From: Dyadobacter chenhuakuii
GTDB taxonomy: Bacteria; Bacteroidota; Bacteroidia; Cytophagales; Spirosomataceae
Assembly: GCF_023821985.2 (NCBI RefSeq)
Contig: NZ_CP098805.1
Coordinates: 4,770,501-4,834,500, forward strand
Length of the DNA: 64,000 bases
Direction: 5' to 3'
The notes beneath the pieces were generated by a model. The model did not search any database and was not told the DNA's origin. It worked only from the letters and a program-made list of their open reading frames with translations. Position 1 is the first letter of the stretch. Each line of letters starts with the position of its first letter. The translations under genes were made by a program, and so were the position numbers. Shown piece by piece: positions 60,701 through 64,000 of this stretch.

Positions 60701-60907
60701 CGCCTTTCTTTTGTGCGGATCCAGGATGTGAACCTTTCCTATGCATTGCCCGGGGCAATATCTGAGCGGTTGAAATTGAGCAGCTTACGGATATTTGCAT
60801 CTGGACGCAATTTATACAGTTTTGATAAATGGCCCGGCTGGGACCCCGAGTCGGTTAATGTGGCCATGCCCCGGAATTTTACGCTCGGTTTGAACTTGTC
60901 ATTGTAA
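57779..60907 (+). CDS. SusC/RagA family TonB-linked outer-membrane transporter
   Basis: SusC proteins form the TonB-dependent outer-membrane barrel that imports oligosaccharides together with a SusD lid. The roughly 1042-residue protein has a signal peptide (about residues 8-38, ending LHAQ) and an N-terminal carboxypeptidase-regulatory-like domain (ISGSVLDSVTTVGLPGVSVIVKG). The plug domain carries the family motif KDASSAAVFGARAAGGVILITTKKG, shown as a landmark near residues 220-245, and the barrel ends in PRNFTLGLNLSL. ATG 57779 gives the signal peptide. It pairs with susD 18 bases downstream. Confidence 0.95.
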   Translation: MKLKLRQNKSMKICLMLALLTSLAWIGPMWLGQNLHAQDLKNISGSVLDSVTTVGLPGVSVIVKGTQRGTTTDAEGRFSIQAAGSEVLTFSFVGYNLKEIPVGTKSVIETTLQPSVNALDELVVVGYGTMKKSDLTGAVIRIDAKTFKNQPMTQLTDMLTGTVAGFNANQGATAAGGSSLQVRGPKSLNASTNPMVVMDGVIFNGSIADINPADIETMDILKDASSAAVFGARAAGGVILITTKKGATGKPIINFSANVGITEPTNDFKPFDKDGYLTFRRDLLKATNPNNPTFYYDNPTQLPAGVTIDQWRNASNNPQQDNTQEWLGRLRFFPIETENFLEGKSVDWYNEVIRTGKRQNYDVSIGGGSDKVTYYWSLGYQNNEAVLRGDKFSTIRSRLNVDFKVTDFLNVGVNTQFADRDESAVTANLGQMFIMSPYGSMFEDNGDVSWYPNSFATANPLINYFGQEKMRKINTLFASMYAKIKLPFGFDYKISFQPRYETLKDYSFWSSKTLDGGSTRSNGYGTRDDSSTYEWILDNLLHWNKEFGAHRFDLTLLYSSERNRGWASTISNQTFVPNQNLGYHGLQYGTNPALLTNDTQITGDAAMARLNYTLLDKYLITASLRRDGFSAFGTKQPRATFPAAAVAWKISEEKFFNLDFVSQMKLRASWGVNGNRDIGAYSALAQLLSTQYYDGSNVQVGVYNNSLANPDLVWEKTRSINFGMDLSLLKNRVDLSMEYYDMTTTDLLMNRLLPEITGFKNITSNLGELGNKGFEMTINTINTEKRNFSWRSSLVFSFNRNKIKRLFGDYEEKTVDGKTVTTELPDYSNEWFPGQALDRVWNYDVTGIWQLNEKEAAEVYKLQPGDFKATDADGNGKYEALADKMFIGYRQPRFRVGLRNEFTFLRYFSASVFLRGEFGHIAPFQEGLRSGGSDTYDRRNTNDFPYWTPENGNNEYARLNTNTNVFGGGIQIYRRLSFVRIQDVNLSYALPGAISERLKLSSLRIFASGRNLYSFDKWPGWDPESVNVAMPRNFTLGLNLSL

Positions 60908-60925
60908 TCAGAAGAAATTAAAATC

Positions 60926-62701
60926 ATGAAACGTCTCATTAACATATCCCTGGCAATGGTTGTGCTGCTATTGACACAATCGTCCTGCGACAAAGACTGG
61001 CTGAAACCGGAACCATTGTCTTTTTTCAGTCCTGAAAATGTATTTACAGACAAAGCCGGTTTCGAATCTTTGCTCATCACCATGCGCAAGGATCTCAAAA
61101 CAGAGAACACAGGCACGGCGTCCACATCTACGATCATGCCGAACCTGACCATGGAATTTGCAGCATCGGATCTGGCCTCGCCATGGTCGCAGCTGGATTT
61201 TTATAATCTCACCCCGAACACCGACATGTATTACCGCTATCTGTCGATGTTTACGGTCATTTATTCATCTGTTAAAAATGCGAATGTGCTCATTTCCAGG
61301 ATTGACGACATTGAATGGAAGTCCGAGCTGGAGCGGAATGCGATATTGGCCGAGGCTTACTGGCACCGCGCTTACTGGTATTATCGTTTGGTGAATTCCT
61401 ATGGAGATGTTCCTTTTATTAATGAGGAAATTCAGGGTGCCAAGCTCGATTTTCGCACGCATAGCCGCTGGGCGATCCTGTCCAAAATCCAGTCGGATAC
61501 GGAGTATGCGGCGGAATGGCTGCCCGTTGCTGCCAAGCCTGGTGTCATTACCAAAGGCGCTGCCCATCATTTACTGGCAAAAATTTATCTTGCCAACCTG
61601 GAATTTGATAAGGCCATTGAAGCTGCTACGAAAGTCATTAATGGCCCCTATGCTTTAATGAACCAGCGTTTTGGCCTGGATGCGGACAAAGCTTACCGCA
61701 ATCTGATCTGGGATTTGCACCGCTCCAAGAATTTCAGCATTGCACAGAATACGGAAACCATCCTCGCATCCATTGATCGCTATGAAGCGCCTCCTGGAGC
61801 CCGCTCGGAAGGACTTTACACCATGCGGATGTACAATTGCCAGTATTTTCAGCCACAGGTGCTGGACAGTCAGGGGAAACCCGGCATGGTCAGGAGCGGG
61901 CCTATGCTGGATTCGCTGGGCATTGGCAATGCAAATGTGCGGCTCACGGGTTACTATCAATATGATATCTGGGCTTACAAAGGGCAAACCTGGAAAAACA
62001 CAACGGATTTACGCAGAAGCGACATCAATTGGGTGGATAAGCACGAGTTACGCTACAACAATCCCGCTTCCGTCGATTATGGAAAAGTGATCAACACCGC
62101 ATTCCTCGCTAATCCGATCGATACATTCAAGCACGTGTACGCAATGCCGCATTACATTATGTACAATCCCATGGACGATCCGCTCGCCCGCACTGTGGGC
62201 GGCAATGGGGACTGGTATATTTTCAGGTTAGCGGAAACTTATTTGCTGAGAGCCGAGGCATATTACTGGAAAAATCAGCATGCATTGGCAGCAGCAGACA
62301 TTAACAAAGTCCGGGAGCGGGCCAAAGCATTGCCCACATCCGCTGGCGAAGTAACAATCGACTTCATCATGAACGAGCGCGCCCGCGAGTTGTTCGCCGA
62401 AGAGCCGCGACATTCGGAACTGGTAAGAGTTTCCTATATTATGGCTAAATCCAATCTGGGCGGCTACAATCTGGCCAGTTTCAGCGAGAAAAACTTTTTC
62501 TACGACCGCGTCATGCGTTACAATAATACGTACGAGAAAAAGGTGCAGTTGCTGGGTAACACCGCTAATATGGCTCCATTCCATGTCCTATGGCCCATTC
62601 CTTCTCTGGTTATTACAGCCAATACCAAGGGAGTGATCAATCAGAACGCAGGCTATGACGGAGCTGAACGAAATGTGGAACCGCTGATGACGATTGAGTA
62701 G
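60926..62701 (+). CDS. SusD/RagB family glycan-binding lipoprotein
   Basis: SusD-like proteins cap SusC on the cell surface and bind glycan. The 591-residue protein has a lipoprotein signal (lipobox TQSSC, Cys near residue 21) and the conserved N-terminal LKPEPLSFFSPENVF. Helical TPR-like repeats follow (AILAEAYWHRAYWYYRLVNSYGDVPF), and the C-terminal domain has FRLAETYLLRAEAYYWKN, VRERAKALP and NERARELFAEEPRHSELVR. The glycan it binds cannot be told from sequence; linked genes suggest an amino-sugar-containing one. Confidence 0.95.
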   Translation: MKRLINISLAMVVLLLTQSSCDKDWLKPEPLSFFSPENVFTDKAGFESLLITMRKDLKTENTGTASTSTIMPNLTMEFAASDLASPWSQLDFYNLTPNTDMYYRYLSMFTVIYSSVKNANVLISRIDDIEWKSELERNAILAEAYWHRAYWYYRLVNSYGDVPFINEEIQGAKLDFRTHSRWAILSKIQSDTEYAAEWLPVAAKPGVITKGAAHHLLAKIYLANLEFDKAIEAATKVINGPYALMNQRFGLDADKAYRNLIWDLHRSKNFSIAQNTETILASIDRYEAPPGARSEGLYTMRMYNCQYFQPQVLDSQGKPGMVRSGPMLDSLGIGNANVRLTGYYQYDIWAYKGQTWKNTTDLRRSDINWVDKHELRYNNPASVDYGKVINTAFLANPIDTFKHVYAMPHYIMYNPMDDPLARTVGGNGDWYIFRLAETYLLRAEAYYWKNQHALAAADINKVRERAKALPTSAGEVTIDFIMNERARELFAEEPRHSELVRVSYIMAKSNLGGYNLASFSEKNFFYDRVMRYNNTYEKKVQLLGNTANMAPFHVLWPIPSLVITANTKGVINQNAGYDGAERNVEPLMTIE

Positions 62702-62709
62702 GGGGGCAT

Positions 62710-62745
62710 TGTGCTTACGCTGAGCGGAGCCGAAGCGCAAGCACG
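62710..62745 (+). other. imperfect hairpin between susD and the hydrolase gene
   Basis: Arms at 62710-62721 and 62734-62745 pair over about 12 positions with one G-T pair and one mismatch, and no T run follows. It may adjust mRNA stability between susD and the next gene rather than terminate transcription. Confidence 0.4.
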
Positions 62746-62781
62746 ATGATCCCAACCCAGCACCTGTATCAAACATGAACC

Positions 62782-63960
62782 ATGAAGCACGACCATCCAA
62801 CCCAGCCACCCGAAAAAAGCCTTATCGGCGCATACGGAAACTACTTCGCCAATCTTGCAAAGAAGCCAGGAACATTATCCTTCCGGAATGCCGGTTGGGA
62901 AAACCTATCTGACTGGAAGACGAAAGCCAGGGCGAAAGCTGCTGAGTTGCTTTCTGCGCCTGGAACGGGAAAAATGCCGGTGGTGAAGTTGGAAGAAAAG
63001 TATGTTTACGATGGCTTGGATATTGAGGAACTGTCCTGGCAATTGCCTTATGGGAAGCGTACCAAGGCGGTTTTTTTAAAGCCACAGGGAAGCTCGAAGC
63101 CTTTGCCAGCCATTCTTGCGCTGCATGATCATGCGGGGAAAAAGTATTTTGGCTATCCGAAGTTGGTAAAGACTTCCGACAAGCAACATCCGCTGATCGT
63201 AAAACACCAGGCTGCGGTTTACAGCGGTAACGCATGGGCCAACGACATTGCCAGGCACGGTTATGCTGTGCTGGTGCACGACACATTTGCTTTTGGGAGT
63301 CGGCGTGTATTTTATGGTGATGTTGCTGGCCTGGACTACGGGCCGTTGAAAACGCAGGATAAAACGGACCAGAATCCGGATGAGGAAACGCACATTCTGA
63401 CCTATAATGAATGGTCCAAAGAGCATGAGCATGTAATGTCCAAATCCCTCTTTTGTGCAGGAACAACCTGGCCGGGCGTTTGTCTGGCTGAGGACCAGGC
63501 AGCATTGTCTGTGTTAAGCGCCCGGAACGATGTTGATAACGAGCGTATTGGATGTGCGGGACTGTCCGGGGGTGGTGTCCGGACTGTTTATCTGGCTGGT
63601 TTGGACGACCGTATCAAGTGTGCCGTTTGCGTTGGTTTTATGACCACATTCAATGATCTTGTGCTTAACCGGTCCTACAATCATACCTGGATGACCTTTG
63701 CGCCATTGCTGGCCAACTATATGGATTTTCCCGAAATACTAGGTCTGCGCGTTCCGTTGCCCACTTTGGTCCAGAACAATAACCAGGATGCCTTGTTTAC
63801 ATTGTCAGAAATGAAGCAGGCAGATCATATTTTAAAACAGATTTTCAAAAAGGCAGGCGCTGCGGAAAAGTATAAGGCAGGTTTCTACGATGGCCCACAC
63901 AAGTTCGATGCACAAATGCAGGCTGACGCATTTGACTGGTTCGATAAATGGTTGGCATAA
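62782..63960 (+). CDS. alpha/beta hydrolase without signal, paralogue of 53866-55167
   Basis: This 392-residue protein has the same fold and motifs as the exported paralogue: LHDHAGKKYFG, nucleophile elbow AGLSGGG, and catalytic His in GPHKFDAQMQADAFDWFDKWL (landmark near residue 372). Long stretches align almost residue by residue, for example YDGLDIEELSWQLPYGK. It starts directly with a hydrophilic segment (MKHDHPTQPPEKSL), so it is likely cytosolic. It follows susD by 80 bases and is the last gene in the window; its product would act on imported sugar derivatives. Confidence 0.8.
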   Translation: MKHDHPTQPPEKSLIGAYGNYFANLAKKPGTLSFRNAGWENLSDWKTKARAKAAELLSAPGTGKMPVVKLEEKYVYDGLDIEELSWQLPYGKRTKAVFLKPQGSSKPLPAILALHDHAGKKYFGYPKLVKTSDKQHPLIVKHQAAVYSGNAWANDIARHGYAVLVHDTFAFGSRRVFYGDVAGLDYGPLKTQDKTDQNPDEETHILTYNEWSKEHEHVMSKSLFCAGTTWPGVCLAEDQAALSVLSARNDVDNERIGCAGLSGGGVRTVYLAGLDDRIKCAVCVGFMTTFNDLVLNRSYNHTWMTFAPLLANYMDFPEILGLRVPLPTLVQNNNQDALFTLSEMKQADHILKQIFKKAGAAEKYKAGFYDGPHKFDAQMQADAFDWFDKWLA

Positions 63961-64000
63961 AAACGATAAACGGTCGCAACACGAAATGCAAACGGTTGGA

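Noticed and set aside
62710..62745. Hairpin after susD as a transcription terminator
   Set aside because: No T run follows, and the next gene is co-directional and functionally linked.

Overview
The window looks like the chromosome of a Bacteroidota bacterium. An alternative complex III operon is fused to an aa3 cytochrome oxidase operon. Several promoters carry the Bacteroidota form (TAnnTTTG near -7, sometimes with TTG near -33), start contexts mostly lack Shine-Dalgarno sequences, and a SusC/SusD pair is present. From memory of protein style I would place it in the Cytophagales, near Dyadobacter or other Spirosomataceae. No database search was possible, so the genus is inference.

Layout. 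0-6 kb holds housekeeping genes: accD, a radical SAM protein, smpB, an HNH nuclease, rpsA and tRNA-Cys. 6-22.8 kb is one long co-directional respiratory block. It runs actA-F (quinol:cytochrome c reductase), coxB, coxA, ctaA, ctaB (heme A synthesis), two subunit III-like proteins, subunit IV, a SCO-like thiol protein, a DUF420 protein and a small CxxC membrane protein, and ends at a clear terminator. 22.9-28.9 kb holds a GH106-type rhamnosidase, murI (minus strand) and a sigma factor/membrane protein/outer-membrane protein triad. 29.0-42.7 kb is the conserved translation/transcription block: tRNA-Tyr-Gly-Thr, a broken second tRNA-Thr copy, tuf, tRNA-Trp, secE, nusG, rplK, rplA, rplJ, rplL, rpoB and rpoC. 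42.8-50.4 kb is mixed: a DUF3467 protein, a two-subunit molybdenum hydroxylase, small secreted and hypothetical proteins, and a BrkB-like membrane protein with an extra C-terminal membrane domain.

50.5-64 kb is a carbohydrate locus. It contains a LacI-type regulator, a GH109-type Gfo/Idh/MocA protein, nagB, an exported alpha/beta hydrolase, a second exported Gfo/Idh/MocA oxidoreductase next to apbE, SusC/SusD, and a cytosol-type paralogue of the hydrolase. A half-site shared between the lacI-GH109 intergenic region and the susC upstream region suggests one regulon aimed at an amino-sugar-containing glycan.

The most interesting observation is in the oxidoreductase at 55284-56498. It carries an exact ApbE flavinylation consensus (D321-x-x-T-G-A-T327), has a Tat signal, and lies 3 bases upstream of apbE. 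Perfect and near-perfect dyads precede this two-gene unit. I propose a covalently flavinylated, exported Gfo/Idh/MocA oxidoreductase. Other leads are a leader upstream of the minus-strand gene at 47682-47933 with two mutually exclusive hairpins, one covering the start codon; a tRNA-Thr pseudogene with a 16-base insertion in its T stem; a hexaheme ActA beside a heme-free CoxB; and a BrkB/holin-like fusion.
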